39,756 nt of DNA from JBOIBN01 sp050739575 (GTDB lineage Bacteria > Pseudomonadota > Gammaproteobacteria > JAKDMP01), in assembly GCA_050739575.1 (NCBI GenBank), contig JBOIBN010000015.1, positions 1 to 39,756 on the forward strand. Reading direction: 5' to 3'. This document shows, in pieces, positions 24,957 through 33,451 of this stretch (its first letter is position 1; every line of letters starts with the position of its first letter). Both the position numbers and the translations under genes were made by a program. The notes under the pieces are model-generated. The model made no database searches, was not told the DNA's origin, and worked only from the letters and a program-made list of their open reading frames with translations.

Positions 24957-26255
24957 ATGAGCGTCTCTGAATATTTATCCGGCTTCGGCAACGAGTTTGC
25001 CACCGAGGCCCTGCCGGGCGCGTTGCCGGTAGGGCAGAACTCACCGCAGAAGGCAGCATACGGGCTCTATGTCGAACAGTTTTCGGGCACGGCCTTTACC
25101 GCGCCGCGCGCCGTCAACCGCCGCAGCTGGTTGTATCGCATCCGACCGGCGGCATTGCACGAACCGTTCGCAATGCTCAGGGATGGTGCCTTTCACAACC
25201 GCTTCGACGAGCAACCTGCAACCCCCAACCAGTTGCGCTGGGATCCGTTGCCTTTGCCCGGGAGACCGACGGACTTCGTGGACGGTTTATTCACCATGGC
25301 GGGCAATGGCGGCGCCGCAACGCAAAACGGTTGCGGCATTCATATTTACGCCACCAACAGCTCCATGCGGGAGCGCTTTTTCTACAACGCCGACGGCGAG
25401 TTGCTTATCGCGCCGGAGCAGGGCAGATTGCGCCTGGCCACGGAATTGGGCGTGCTTGAAGTGGCGCCGCTGGAAATCGCAGTGATCCCGCGCGGCTTGC
25501 GTTTTCGCGTCGAGTTGCCCGACGGCGAGGCGCGTGGCTACGTGGCGGAGAACTTTGGTACGGCATTGCGCCTGCCGGAACTCGGTCCCATCGGCTCCAA
25601 CTCGCTCGCCAATGCGCGGGATTTTCTCTATCCCGTTGCGGCATACGAGGACGTTGAAGGACGATTCGAATTGATCGCCAAGTTCCAAGGGCATTTCTGG
25701 TCGACCGAACTGGATCATTCGCCGCTTGACGTGGTGGCCTGGCACGGCAACAACGCACCGTACAAATACGATCTCACACGCTTCAATACCATCGGCTCGA
25801 TCAGCCACGATCATCCCGATCCCTCTATCTTCACGGTACTAACCTCGCCGAGTGACACGCCCGGCATCGCCAACATGGACTTCGTGATATTCCCGCCGCG
25901 CTGGCTGGTGGCGGAGCATACTTTCAGACCGCCGTGGTATCACCGCAACGTGATGAGCGAGTTCATGGGGCTGATTCACGGTGAGTACGACGCCAAGGCC
26001 GGTGGTTTCGTGCCGGGCGGCGCCTCGCTGCACAACTGCATGAGTGGCCATGGCCCGGATGCGGAAAGCTTCGAGAAAGCCGTATCAACGGATACCTTGA
26101 AGCCCCAACGTGTCGCTGATACGATGGCCTTCATGTTCGAGACGCGTTACGTAATTCACCCGACCAGGCAGGCTCTGGAGGCGAAGGAACTCCAAACCGG
26201 TTATCACGAATGCTGGCGGGGCATCAGGAAACACTTCGACAGGAACAAGCCGTAA
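24957..26255 (+). CDS. hmgA: homogentisate 1,2-dioxygenase
   Basis: This 432-residue cupin-fold Fe(II) enzyme opens the ring of homogentisate to maleylacetoacetate. The family opening YLSGFGNEFATEALPGALP and FSGTAFTAPRAVNRRSWLYR is present. Iron ligands and neighbours appear in the C-terminal half: FRPPWYHRNVMSEFMGLIHG and LHNCMSGHGPD. Length matches the usual 430-440 residues. It starts 49 bp after the hppD stop and is followed by fahA within 32 bp, so the genes form an operon-like run. Confidence 0.97.
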   Translation: MSVSEYLSGFGNEFATEALPGALPVGQNSPQKAAYGLYVEQFSGTAFTAPRAVNRRSWLYRIRPAALHEPFAMLRDGAFHNRFDEQPATPNQLRWDPLPLPGRPTDFVDGLFTMAGNGGAATQNGCGIHIYATNSSMRERFFYNADGELLIAPEQGRLRLATELGVLEVAPLEIAVIPRGLRFRVELPDGEARGYVAENFGTALRLPELGPIGSNSLANARDFLYPVAAYEDVEGRFELIAKFQGHFWSTELDHSPLDVVAWHGNNAPYKYDLTRFNTIGSISHDHPDPSIFTVLTSPSDTPGIANMDFVIFPPRWLVAEHTFRPPWYHRNVMSEFMGLIHGEYDAKAGGFVPGGASLHNCMSGHGPDAESFEKAVSTDTLKPQRVADTMAFMFETRYVIHPTRQALEAKELQTGYHECWRGIRKHFDRNKP

Positions 26256-26286
26256 TATTTTTCAGAAGGCTACGGAAGGATCCCGA

Positions 26287-27273
26287 ATGAAGCTCGGAAG
26301 TTTGAAGGAAGGAGATCGCGACGGAACTCTGATTGTTGTGAGTCGTGATCTCAAACGGGCAGTTAAAGTTCCCGACATCGCCCCTAATCTGCGCTTCGCC
26401 ATCGAGAACTGGGCTGAGGTGCAACCCAAACTCGAAGTGGTTTCCAAGGCGCTCGATGAAGGCAGCGCCCAAGGTGCCTTCGACGTTGATTTCGTAAAGC
26501 TCGCAGCTCCGCTACCGCGGGCCTGGGAGTTCCTCGACGGTTCGGCCTACCTGCCGCATGTGGAGCGCGTACGGAAGGCGCGCGGTGCCGAGATTCCGGA
26601 TACCTTCTATACCGATCCGTTGATGTACCAGGCCACCAGCGCCGCTTTTTTGGGTCCGCGCGATCTGATCAGGGTTGCAAGTGAGGACTACGGCATCGAC
26701 CTCGAAGCCGAAAGCGTGGTGGTAACGGACGAGGTGCGGATGGCGGTGACGCCGGAGCAGGCCGCCAAAACCATTCGTCTCGTCGGACTCGTCAACGACG
26801 TGAGCCTGCGCGGCCTTATTCCTGCCGAACTCAAGAAAGGCTTCGGGTTCCTTCAGTCCAAGCCGCGTTCGGCCTTGTCGCCGGTTTTCGTCACGCCGGA
26901 CGAGTTGGGCGACGCGTGGCGGGACAGCAAACTCCATCTGCCGATGCGCACCTGGCTGAACGGTAAATGGCTGGGCGAGGCCGAATGCGGCGTGGATATG
27001 CAGTTCAGCTTTGCGCAGCTCGTGGCGCACGCGGCCAAGACGCGGCCGTTAGCCGCGGGCACGCTCGTGGGCTCTGGCACGATCGCCAACGAAGATACGG
27101 GCAAGGGCGCCTCTTGCCTCGCCGAGCAGCGCACGGTGGAGACGCTTCGCGACGGCAAGGCGACGACACCGTTCCTCAAGTTCGGCGATACGGTGCGCAT
27201 CGAGATGCTTGACGTCGACGGCAAAAGCATCTTCGGTGCGATCGAGCAAACGGTGGAGCGTTATAAGCCTTGA
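26287..27273 (+). CDS. fahA: fumarylacetoacetate hydrolase
   Basis: This 328-residue enzyme splits fumarylacetoacetate into fumarate and acetoacetate, the last step of the pathway. Family features are the metal-binding acidic residues in YTDPLMYQ, the DLEAE strand and LVNDVSLR, and the C-terminal MQFSFAQLVAHAA / GTLVGSGTIANED blocks. The length matches the shorter bacterial form (about 330) rather than the longer animal enzyme (about 420). AAGGA precedes the ATG at 26287. The stop overlaps the TTG start of maiA. Confidence 0.94.
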   Translation: MKLGSLKEGDRDGTLIVVSRDLKRAVKVPDIAPNLRFAIENWAEVQPKLEVVSKALDEGSAQGAFDVDFVKLAAPLPRAWEFLDGSAYLPHVERVRKARGAEIPDTFYTDPLMYQATSAAFLGPRDLIRVASEDYGIDLEAESVVVTDEVRMAVTPEQAAKTIRLVGLVNDVSLRGLIPAELKKGFGFLQSKPRSALSPVFVTPDELGDAWRDSKLHLPMRTWLNGKWLGEAECGVDMQFSFAQLVAHAAKTRPLAAGTLVGSGTIANEDTGKGASCLAEQRTVETLRDGKATTPFLKFGDTVRIEMLDVDGKSIFGAIEQTVERYKP

Positions 27274-27914
27274 TCGAGCTTTACGGTTATTGGCGTTCCT
27301 CGGCCGCGTATCGTGTTCGAATCGCGCTCAATCTGAAGGGACTCGAAGTGCAGCATCAATTCGTGAATCTGCGCGAAGACGAACAGAGAAGCGAAAGCTA
27401 CCGGCGCATGAACGCTCTCGGCCGCGTGCCAACGCTCGTGGACGGCGGACAAGCGTTCACACAGTCGCTCGCCATCCTGGAATATCTGAACGAGCGCTAT
27501 CCCAAGCCACCGATGCTCCCTGAAGGGGCTATCGAGAGGGCGCGTGTAAGGGCGCTGGCGCAAGTCGTAGCATGCGACATCCACCCTATAAATAATATAA
27601 GTGTTTTTATATACTTGGAGAACGAATTAAAAGTTGAAACTGACAAAAGAACGGCCTGGTATCGGCACTGGATAGCGACCGGATTCACGGCCCTGGAAAC
27701 CATGCTTGCAGATGATCCGCGCACCGGCCGCTACTGTCACGGCGACATGCCAAGTCTCGCCGATCTATGCCTCGTGCCGCAGGTCTACAACGCGCGTCGC
27801 TTCGAGTGCGACCTTGCTCCGTATCCCGCCATCGTCCGCATAGATGCCGCTTGCGCACAATTAGACGCTTTCCGACAAGCCGCTCCCGAGGCACAGCCCG
27901 ACGCACAGAATTAA
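27270..27914 (+). CDS. maiA: maleylacetoacetate isomerase (zeta-class glutathione transferase)
   Basis: This 214-residue enzyme uses glutathione to isomerise maleylacetoacetate to fumarylacetoacetate. The zeta-class active-site motif SSAAYRVRIAL is at residues 10-20, with the GSH-binding LTQSLAILEYL-like segment (FTQSLAILEYLNERYP) following. TTG at 27270 overlaps the fahA stop (TTGA), so translation is coupled; no upstream alternative is better. Order of action differs from gene order (hmgA, maiA, fahA), which is common. A striking AT-rich stretch (27587-27651) in the middle encodes an ordinary zeta-class segment with foreign-looking codons. Confidence 0.93.
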   Translation: MIELYGYWRSSAAYRVRIALNLKGLEVQHQFVNLREDEQRSESYRRMNALGRVPTLVDGGQAFTQSLAILEYLNERYPKPPMLPEGAIERARVRALAQVVACDIHPINNISVFIYLENELKVETDKRTAWYRHWIATGFTALETMLADDPRTGRYCHGDMPSLADLCLVPQVYNARRFECDLAPYPAIVRIDAACAQLDAFRQAAPEAQPDAQN

Positions 27915-27930
27915 AGGCTTCCTTTCCCAG

Positions 27931-29016
27931 CTACGCGGGCAGGGTTACTTCCAGTAGTTCCAGATCTTCTGAGCAGGTTTTGAAGCCTCGCCGCAAGCCG
28001 GCCGGGATCACAAAGATATCGCCTGCTGTCAAGCTGGTTTCCGATCGTCCGTCCGTGAGCAGAATCAACTGCCCCCGAAGCACGAAGGTAAATGCAAAAG
28101 CTTTGCTTCGGGTAGCCGGTTCGCCTGCGAATTCGCACGTCGCAGTGGGTCGGATGACCTTCGCTGCCGCAAGACCTTTCGTTGCCTCGGCAATGCCGAG
28201 ATCGCGTACCGCGAACCCGGATTCTCGTTTATCTTCCCAAGGGGCTTCGTCCGCGCAGTAGAACACAAAGCTCTGGCCACTGTAATCGCGCTTGGGGAGA
28301 TGACGGCCTGTTGGTAATCGCATGTCGTGGTCCAGATAAGTCATGTGCGCGGCCGGGCTGGCGATTTCGATGACCTCCAGACCGTCGGAGGATTCCAGTA
28401 CGCGATGACGGATATGCGACGGCTGCAATACGCAATCGCCGGGGCGCATGACGAATGGCTCGCCCTGATCTTCGTACACCAGGCGCACCCAGCCACGATA
28501 GCAATAGATCAGTTGAAAACGGATGTCATGATAATGAACGTTATCGGCCACCGGGCCGCCTTTGGGAATGCGGATGTGGGAAGCGATAAGGTATCCACCC
28601 AAGCGATCCGGAATCAGGTCGCGGTACTGCATCCCCGCGCGGCCCGATTTCCAGTCGTCTTCCCGATCATCGAAGCGCTGGAGGCTCAGGCCGGGTTGCA
28701 GTTCGGGAATGACCGAGGATTGCGTGGCCGTCCCGAACTCGATGCGCGTGCCATTGGGCGCGGTCATCGCTTCGCGCTGCCTGTTGCCTCCGGTGCAAAG
28801 GAGTAGTGTGCCGGGATCGCCCCGATAGGCAACATCCAGACGCAGACGCAGACCGTGGCCGCTCAACCGGGCGAACGCCGGATCGTCGGCAGGCGTGATG
28901 CTGTCCAGGCGGAAACCCATTACATCAATAAAAAAGCGCAGTGTTTTGGACAGATTGCCGGCCGGCAAGACCGTTTCCGCCCAAGCGATTTGGAGATCGG
29001 CCGGTTTATCCGACAT
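27931..29016 (-). CDS. VOC-cupin-cupin fusion protein, function unknown
   Basis: This 361-residue protein joins three small beta-barrel modules. Residues about 8-115 resemble a VOC/glyoxalase domain (AETVLPAGNLSKTLRFFIDVMGF). Residues about 150-230 form a cupin with a metal site in VHYHDIRFQLIYCYRGWVRL, followed by MRPGDCVLQPSHIRHRV. Residues about 275-360 form a second cupin (FTFVLRGQLILLTDGR, then GDIFVIPAGLRRGF) that seems to have lost the metal-binding histidines. I know no named family with this order. It is convergent with maiA, 16 bp apart, and a single-domain VOC gene lies 45 bp upstream on the same strand. A role near aromatic amino acid breakdown is possible but inferred from location only. 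Confidence 0.8.
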   Translation of the reverse strand: MSDKPADLQIAWAETVLPAGNLSKTLRFFIDVMGFRLDSITPADDPAFARLSGHGLRLRLDVAYRGDPGTLLLCTGGNRQREAMTAPNGTRIEFGTATQSSVIPELQPGLSLQRFDDREDDWKSGRAGMQYRDLIPDRLGGYLIASHIRIPKGGPVADNVHYHDIRFQLIYCYRGWVRLVYEDQGEPFVMRPGDCVLQPSHIRHRVLESSDGLEVIEIASPAAHMTYLDHDMRLPTGRHLPKRDYSGQSFVFYCADEAPWEDKRESGFAVRDLGIAEATKGLAAAKVIRPTATCEFAGEPATRSKAFAFTFVLRGQLILLTDGRSETSLTAGDIFVIPAGLRRGFKTCSEDLELLEVTLPA

Positions 29017-29061
29017 GCAAAATTTTCCGCTTGATTGCGTTTGCGGGCGGCATGTGAATTT

Positions 29062-29493
29062 TCACGCCGCGAAGAGACGTGAGAGATTGTCGAAGCCCTT
29101 GAACTCCAAGGCATTTCCGGAAGGGTCATAGAGGAAGAATGTGCCCTGTTCGCCCGGCGTTCCAACGAACCGCAGATGGGGCGGGATAGCGAATTCGACA
29201 CCGCGCCCTTCGAGTCGGGCCGCGAGTTCCTTCCATTCCTGCAAATTCAGTACCAGGCCGAAATGCGGGACAGGGACCGCATCGTGGTCGACGAGGTTCT
29301 TGCGTGGTGGCGCTGGCGGCTGCTCGACAAGGTGGCAGACGAGCTGATGGCCGCCGAGATCGAAATCCACCCAGGTCGTGCTGCTGCGCCCCTCATTGCA
29401 GCCGAGCAATCCTCCGTAGAAGACCCGTGCCGCGGCGAGATCGTGCACGGGTATGGCGAGGTGGAAAAGCGGCAGAGACGTATTCGATTGCAT
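29062..29493 (-). CDS. VOC family (glyoxalase/bleomycin resistance-like) protein
   Basis: This 143-residue single VOC protein has the two-halved pattern of the family: the N-terminal LFHLAIPVHDLAAARVFYGGLLG and the C-terminal GEQGTFFLYDPSGNALEFKGF. Candidate metal ligands are His near the start (FHLAIP), His in PHFGLVLN and the Glu of ALEFKG. The conserved spacing and the LEFK ending resemble uncharacterised dioxygenase-like members rather than lactoylglutathione lyase. It lies just upstream of the VOC-bicupin gene and eight bases after the smpB stop region, all on the minus strand, so co-transcription with either is possible. Confidence 0.86.
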   Translation of the reverse strand: MQSNTSLPLFHLAIPVHDLAAARVFYGGLLGCNEGRSSTTWVDFDLGGHQLVCHLVEQPPAPPRKNLVDHDAVPVPHFGLVLNLQEWKELAARLEGRGVEFAIPPHLRFVGTPGEQGTFFLYDPSGNALEFKGFDNLSRLFAA

Positions 29494-29501
29494 GGTTTCC
29501 C

Positions 29502-29966
29502 TCAGTGCCGCTCACGCAGCAGACGGCCCTGCTGGCGGCCCCAGTCGCGTTCCTTGATCGCCTGACGCTTGTCGTGCTGTTTGCGCCCCTTGGCGAGGCC
29601 GAGTTCGAGCTTCGCGCGACTGCGCTTCCAGTACAGGCGCAGCGGGACGAGCGTGTAACCACGGCGTTCGACCGCACCCGTGAGGTGTCTTACCTCGGCG
29701 GCTTTCAGGAGCAATTTGCGGGTGCGGACAGGATCCGCGGTCACGTGAGTCGAGGCGCTTGGAAGCGGGTTGACGTGCGAGCCGAGCAGCCAGATTTCTC
29801 CGCTGCGCACCAGCGCATGCGCTTCGGCAATGTTCGCGCGTCCGGCGCGCAACGCCTTGACTTCCCAGCCTTCGAGTACGAGACCTGCCTCGTAGCGCTC
29901 CTCAATGGTGTAATCGTGGCGTGCGCGTCGATTCTCGGCGATGGCAGCGTCTGTAAATTTTGTCAT
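29502..29966 (-). CDS. smpB: SsrA-binding protein SmpB
   Basis: This 154-residue RNA-binding protein partners tmRNA to rescue stalled ribosomes. The family signatures are clear: ENRRARHDYTIEERYEAGL near the N-terminus, GWEVKALRAGRANI, and the basic C-terminal tail GLAKGRKQHDKRQAIKERDW, which enters the ribosome decoding site. The tail ends GRLLRERH. It is divergent from ratA with 87 bp between starts, the standard arrangement in gammaproteobacteria. No ssrA gene was recognised in the window. Confidence 0.97.
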   Translation of the reverse strand: MTKFTDAAIAENRRARHDYTIEERYEAGLVLEGWEVKALRAGRANIAEAHALVRSGEIWLLGSHVNPLPSASTHVTADPVRTRKLLLKAAEVRHLTGAVERRGYTLVPLRLYWKRSRAKLELGLAKGRKQHDKRQAIKERDWGRQQGRLLRERH

Positions 29967-30053
29967 GCGTACATTGTAGGCGCCCGTGCTGTGATAGCAT
30001 CACAACGTCCCGCGTGGCGGGATTTTCATGTGCATTTCAACGGCGGGGAAATC

Positions 30054-30491
30054 TTGCGCGAGATCCATCGCTCGGCACTGGTACCGTACTCGGCCGAGGA
30101 CATGTTCGAATTGGTGAACGACGTCGAATCCTATCCCGGATTCCTGCCGTGGTGTCGCAGCGCCGAGGTGGAAAAGATCAGCGAGGATGAACTGAAAGCG
30201 GGACTCGAATTTGCCAAAAGCGGACTGCATCGGCGGTTCACGACGCATAATCGTCTCGATCGCGGCCGGGCGATTCGCATGGATTTGGTCAACGGTCCGT
30301 TCCGCGTCCTGAGCGGGCAGTGGGTTTTCCAGCCGCTGGGGCAGGGCGGATCCAAGGTTGCGTTGGACCTGCGCTTCGAATTCGCTTCCCGGCTGCTGGA
30401 GGCGGTATTCGCTCCTGTCTTTGGCGAGGTCATGAATTCGCTCGTGGACGCCTTTGTCGAGCGTGCACACGAGCTTCATCACGCCGTTTGA
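30054..30491 (+). CDS. ratA: RatA/COQ10-like START-domain protein
   Basis: This 145-residue protein belongs to the polyketide cyclase/START-like family that includes E. coli RatA (YfjG) and mitochondrial COQ10. It opens REIHRSALVPYSAEDMFELV and has NDVESYPGFLPWC, VNGPFRVLSGQWVFQPL and ends in AFVERAHEL. COQ10 binds ubiquinone or its precursors; RatA has also been described as a toxin blocking ribosome assembly, so its true role is debated. I chose TTG at 30054 because it aligns with RatA N-termini and follows CGGGGAA; a GTG at 30030 is the alternative. Its stop overlaps the rnfH start (TTGA). Confidence 0.92.
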   Translation: MREIHRSALVPYSAEDMFELVNDVESYPGFLPWCRSAEVEKISEDELKAGLEFAKSGLHRRFTTHNRLDRGRAIRMDLVNGPFRVLSGQWVFQPLGQGGSKVALDLRFEFASRLLEAVFAPVFGEVMNSLVDAFVERAHELHHAV

Positions 30492-30754
30492 GCATCGACC
30501 CGGAAACGATCACGGTTGAGGTTGCACCGCGGCCGCCGCTGTTTGCCGGACTGGTGGGCCTGCGTTTGCCGACCGGCGCCTGCGTTGCTGATGCACTCGT
30601 TGCGCTGGGCATCGATGCCGAAACCGGTAGATTGGGAATCTGGGGCAGGGAAGTGACGCTCGCTACCGTGCTTGCAGAGGGCGATCGAATCGAGTTCTAC
30701 CGACCGCTGGTCGTGGATCCCAAAACGGCGAGGCGTGCCCGCGTTCGCCGCTGA
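30488..30754 (+). CDS. rnfH: RnfH family ubiquitin-like protein
   Basis: This 88-residue protein has the beta-grasp pattern of the RnfH/UPF0125 family: ITVEVAPRP at the start, a LPTGACVADALVALGI helix, GIWGREVTLATVLAEGDRIEFYRPL, and the basic ending DPKTARRARVRR. Function is not established. TTG at 30488 overlaps the ratA stop by one codon's bases, giving translational coupling, as this pair shows in most gammaproteobacteria. It is convergent with bamE, leaving 48 bp with no clear terminator. Confidence 0.93.
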   Translation: MSIDPETITVEVAPRPPLFAGLVGLRLPTGACVADALVALGIDAETGRLGIWGREVTLATVLAEGDRIEFYRPLVVDPKTARRARVRR

Positions 30755-30802
30755 GGAGGAGATACCTCGCCAACTCCCCGACTATCTCCCCGGGGGGGCA
30801 AT

Positions 30803-31141
30803 TTACCCCGAGGTGGAGGAATTGGGTGCTTCGCTGATAGGCGCAGAAGTATCGAAGCTCGCGACCTTGTTGTCCTTGAACTGGATCGTGAGACGGTAGA
30901 GTTTGGCTTTGGTATATGCACTCTGTTTCAGATAGTAGACGTAATACCAAGTGTCGCGATAGAAAGGGTTGGCGAGCGTGGGTGTTCCAAATAGATACGT
31001 CACTTGCTTGGGTGTCATGCCGACCTTGAGCTGCTGGAGATCACTGGTGTCGAGATAATTGCCCTGCGTGACCGTCGGTACGTAAACACAACCTGCAACG
31101 GCGAGCAGGGCGACGGCGGCAATGAGGGGGCGATAGCGCAT
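30803..31141 (-). CDS. bamE: outer-membrane assembly lipoprotein BamE (SmpA/OmlA)
   Basis: This 112-residue lipoprotein is a small subunit of the BAM complex that folds outer-membrane proteins. A lipoprotein signal peptide ends at the lipobox AVAGC with Cys18. The conserved QGNYLDTSDLQQLKVGMTPKQV, LFGTPTLANPFYRDTWYYVYY and YRLTIQFKDNKV segments match SmpA/OmlA. The start is divergent from fur, as in many gammaproteobacteria. The last about 12 residues are Ser-rich and unconserved. Confidence 0.96.
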   Translation of the reverse strand: MRYRPLIAAVALLAVAGCVYVPTVTQGNYLDTSDLQQLKVGMTPKQVTYLFGTPTLANPFYRDTWYYVYYLKQSAYTKAKLYRLTIQFKDNKVASFDTSAPISEAPNSSTSG

Positions 31142-31214
31142 GAATCACGTGGAGAAAGGCAGGTGCGTCATAATACTAGGTGTCGCTGCTGTCGGCCAAG
31201 GGCCGGGACGGGAA

Positions 31215-31685
31215 ATGTCCGAGGATCGGGATCTGCGCGAGGCCGGGTTGAAGGTCACGGCGCCGCGGTTGAAGATTCTGCGCGTGCTGGAATCCAGCCG
31301 GCAACGCCACATGAGCGCCGAGGACGTGTACCGCGCCTTGCTCGACGCGGGCGAGGAACTGAACTTGGCGACCGTTTATCGGGTGTTGACCCAATTCGAG
31401 ACCGCAGGACTCGTGTCGCGGCTGCATTTCGAGGGTGGGCACTCGACCTTCGAACTCGACTCCGGCAAGCATCACGATCACATTCTCTGCGTGGTCTGCG
31501 GACGGGTGGACGAGTTCGTGGACGACGTGATCGAGGAGCGCCAGCAGGCGATCGCTCATCGGGCGGGCTATGAAATGACCGATCATTCCCTGCACATTTA
31601 CGGAATCTGCGCACAGTGCCGGGCCGCGGGGCGCATTCCCGCTTCGCATGGCGTGGATGGGCAGTCCGATGGTAAAACGGATTAA
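31215..31685 (+). CDS. fur: ferric uptake regulator Fur
   Basis: This 156-residue metalloregulator represses iron-uptake genes when Fe(II) is plentiful. The winged-helix DNA-binding domain includes GLKVTAPRLKILRVLESS and NLATVYRVLTQFETAGLV. The dimerisation part holds the metal ligands in SGKHHDHILCVVCGRVDEF and the C-terminal CAQC. I chose ATG at 31215 because it yields the family start MSEDRDLREAGLKVT; a longer frame from 31140 would overlap the bamE start and add unrelated residues. It is divergent from bamE; no Fur box was recognised in the short shared gap. Confidence 0.95.
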   Translation: MSEDRDLREAGLKVTAPRLKILRVLESSRQRHMSAEDVYRALLDAGEELNLATVYRVLTQFETAGLVSRLHFEGGHSTFELDSGKHHDHILCVVCGRVDEFVDDVIEERQQAIAHRAGYEMTDHSLHIYGICAQCRAAGRIPASHGVDGQSDGKTD

Positions 31686-31712
31686 GAACAACACTGACAA
31701 ATTGCCCAGTGC

Positions 31713-31732
31713 GAACCTTAAAATGGTTCTTT
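31713..31732 (+). terminator. weak possible terminator after fur
   Basis: GAACC and GGTTC pair around a seven-base AT-rich loop and are followed by TTTAAT. The stem is only five pairs, so termination is uncertain. It lies 28 bp after the fur stop, between the convergent fur and recN genes. Confidence 0.3.
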
Positions 31733-31783
31733 AATATATTGATTACAAGTGCGTTGTTTGTATAAATTCTGGATCTTTCGGGA

Positions 31784-33451
31784 TTAACCGCCGGCGGCGC
31801 GTGCGATCAGCTCCCGGGCATGGTTACGGGCGGTATCCGTGACGCGTACGCCCGCGAGCATTTCAGCGATGGCTTCCACGCGCCGCTCCGCATCCAGTGC
31901 CTCGACTTTAGTCAGTGCGGCGCCGTCCCGGCTGCTCTTGCGCATGGCGTGATGATGATCGGCGAGGGCGGCGACCTGGGGCAAATGGGTGACGCAGAGC
32001 ACCTGCCTTCGGGCCGCGAGCGCCTTCAGGCGCAGCCCGACGAGTTCCGCAACACGGCCGCTTATCCCTGCATCCACTTCGTCGAAGACCATGACCGGCG
32101 CACCTGCGGCGCCGCTCGCGAGCACCTCGAGAGCCAACGCGAGCCGCGAAAGTTCGCCGCCCGAAGCGACTTGGGAGATGGGCCCCGGCGCCAGCCCCTC
32201 GTTGGTTGCGACATCGAAGCGAACACGTTCGCGCCCGCCGGGCGGACAACTCCGGTCGTCTTCCGGCTCGAGCGCGATTTCGAAGAGGGCTTTCGGCATG
32301 CCGAGTTCGTGCACCGCCGCCGCGACGGCCTTGGCCAGCCGTGGTGCCGCTGCGCTGCGCTTCCGGCTTAGCTCCGCCGCCGCCTCGCGATAATTGCCTG
32401 TCGTCTTTGCCAGCCCCCGTTCCAGCTGCGCAAGCCGGTCGTTGCCTTCATCGAGTTCAGCGATTTCGGCCGTGATGGAACCCAGCCGTGCGCCAAGTTC
32501 GTCAGGCGCACAGGCGTGTTTGCGTGCGAGTGCCTGATAGCGAGAGATCCGCTCGTTCAGCCACTCGATGCGTTGCGGATCCGACTCAGCTTCCGCTTCG
32601 CGACGCAATCTGCGCACGGCTTCGTCGGCAAGCGCTTCGGCTTGGGCCAGAAGTTCGCCCGGTTCCGCCAAGCCCGCACCCGGCGGCAGGCGACTCAGGG
32701 TTTGGCGCGCGGCGGCGAGCATCGCAAGCGCCGGCGCTTCGCCTTCGTCGAGTGCCGCAAGCGCCGTTTGCAGGGCTTCCATAATGCGTTCTCCGTGGCG
32801 CTGCCTTTCGTACTCGGCGAGCAATTCTTGGTACTCGGACTCGGTGGGATTGAGTTCGCCCAGTTCGCGCTGCTGGAAGCGCAGGAAGTCGAGGCGGGCA
32901 TCGCGGTCGACGAGGTTCCGGCGGGCGGCCTCAAGGTCGTTTTCGGCCTCGTGCACGGCCGCCGCCGCCCGCGCAACATCCGCCGCTGTTTCCGTCGCTC
33001 CGGCCCAGGTATCGAGCAATTCGCGCTGGTACACTGGCCGGGCGAGGGCGAGATGTTCGTGTTGACCGTGAATCTCGATCAGTCCTTCGGCCAACTCGCG
33101 CAGCGCGGTAAGCGGGACCGGGACGCCGTTGATCCAGGCGCGGCTGCGTCCGTCGGCGCCCATCTGACGATGCAGGATCAACGGGTCTTCGGCCGGAATT
33201 TCGCGCGCCGCAAGAACTGCCGTAACCGCACCGCTGTCCGGCAGGGCGAATTCGGCCGTTACGGTCGCCCGTTCGGCGCCCGTGCGAACGAGGGCGGCGG
33301 CACCCCGATCGCCGATCACCAGGCTCAGGGCATCCACGAGCAGAGATTTCCCGGCGCCGGTTTCGCCCGTGAGCACGGTGAATCCGGTAGCGAACTCCAG
33401 TTCCGCCTCCCGGATGACGGCCAAGTCTTGAACCGCGAGGCGGATCAGCAT
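31784..33451 (-). CDS. recN: DNA repair protein RecN
   Basis: This 555-residue SMC-like ATPase acts in repair of double-strand breaks. The N-terminus MLIRLAVQDLAVIREAELEF leads to Walker A GETGAGKSLLVDAL. The long middle region is helical and coiled-coil-like, rich in Ala, Glu, Arg and Leu. The C-terminal part has the ABC-type signature (VASGGELSRLALALEV) and Walker B (VMVFDEVDAGISG). Length is the usual 550-560. The gene start overlaps the nadK stop by seven bases, the common nadK-recN arrangement. Confidence 0.97.
   Translation of the reverse strand: MLIRLAVQDLAVIREAELEFATGFTVLTGETGAGKSLLVDALSLVIGDRGAAALVRTGAERATVTAEFALPDSGAVTAVLAAREIPAEDPLILHRQMGADGRSRAWINGVPVPLTALRELAEGLIEIHGQHEHLALARPVYQRELLDTWAGATETAADVARAAAAVHEAENDLEAARRNLVDRDARLDFLRFQQRELGELNPTESEYQELLAEYERQRHGERIMEALQTALAALDEGEAPALAMLAAARQTLSRLPPGAGLAEPGELLAQAEALADEAVRRLRREAEAESDPQRIEWLNERISRYQALARKHACAPDELGARLGSITAEIAELDEGNDRLAQLERGLAKTTGNYREAAAELSRKRSAAAPRLAKAVAAAVHELGMPKALFEIALEPEDDRSCPPGGRERVRFDVATNEGLAPGPISQVASGGELSRLALALEVLASGAAGAPVMVFDEVDAGISGRVAELVGLRLKALAARRQVLCVTHLPQVAALADHHHAMRKSSRDGAALTKVEALDAERRVEAIAEMLAGVRVTDTARNHARELIARAAGG

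Noticed and set aside
29967..30053. tmRNA (ssrA) or other RNA gene near smpB
   Set aside because: The 87-bp gap is too short for tmRNA, and no tRNA-like acceptor ends are seen.
30755..30802. Possible terminator in the rnfH-bamE gap
   Set aside because: The gap has G and C runs, but I could not find a stem of useful length followed by a T run on either strand.
31140..31214. Extended N-terminus for Fur
   Set aside because: The extra 25 residues are unlike Fur and would overlap the bamE start; ATG at 31215 has a purine-rich site just before it.
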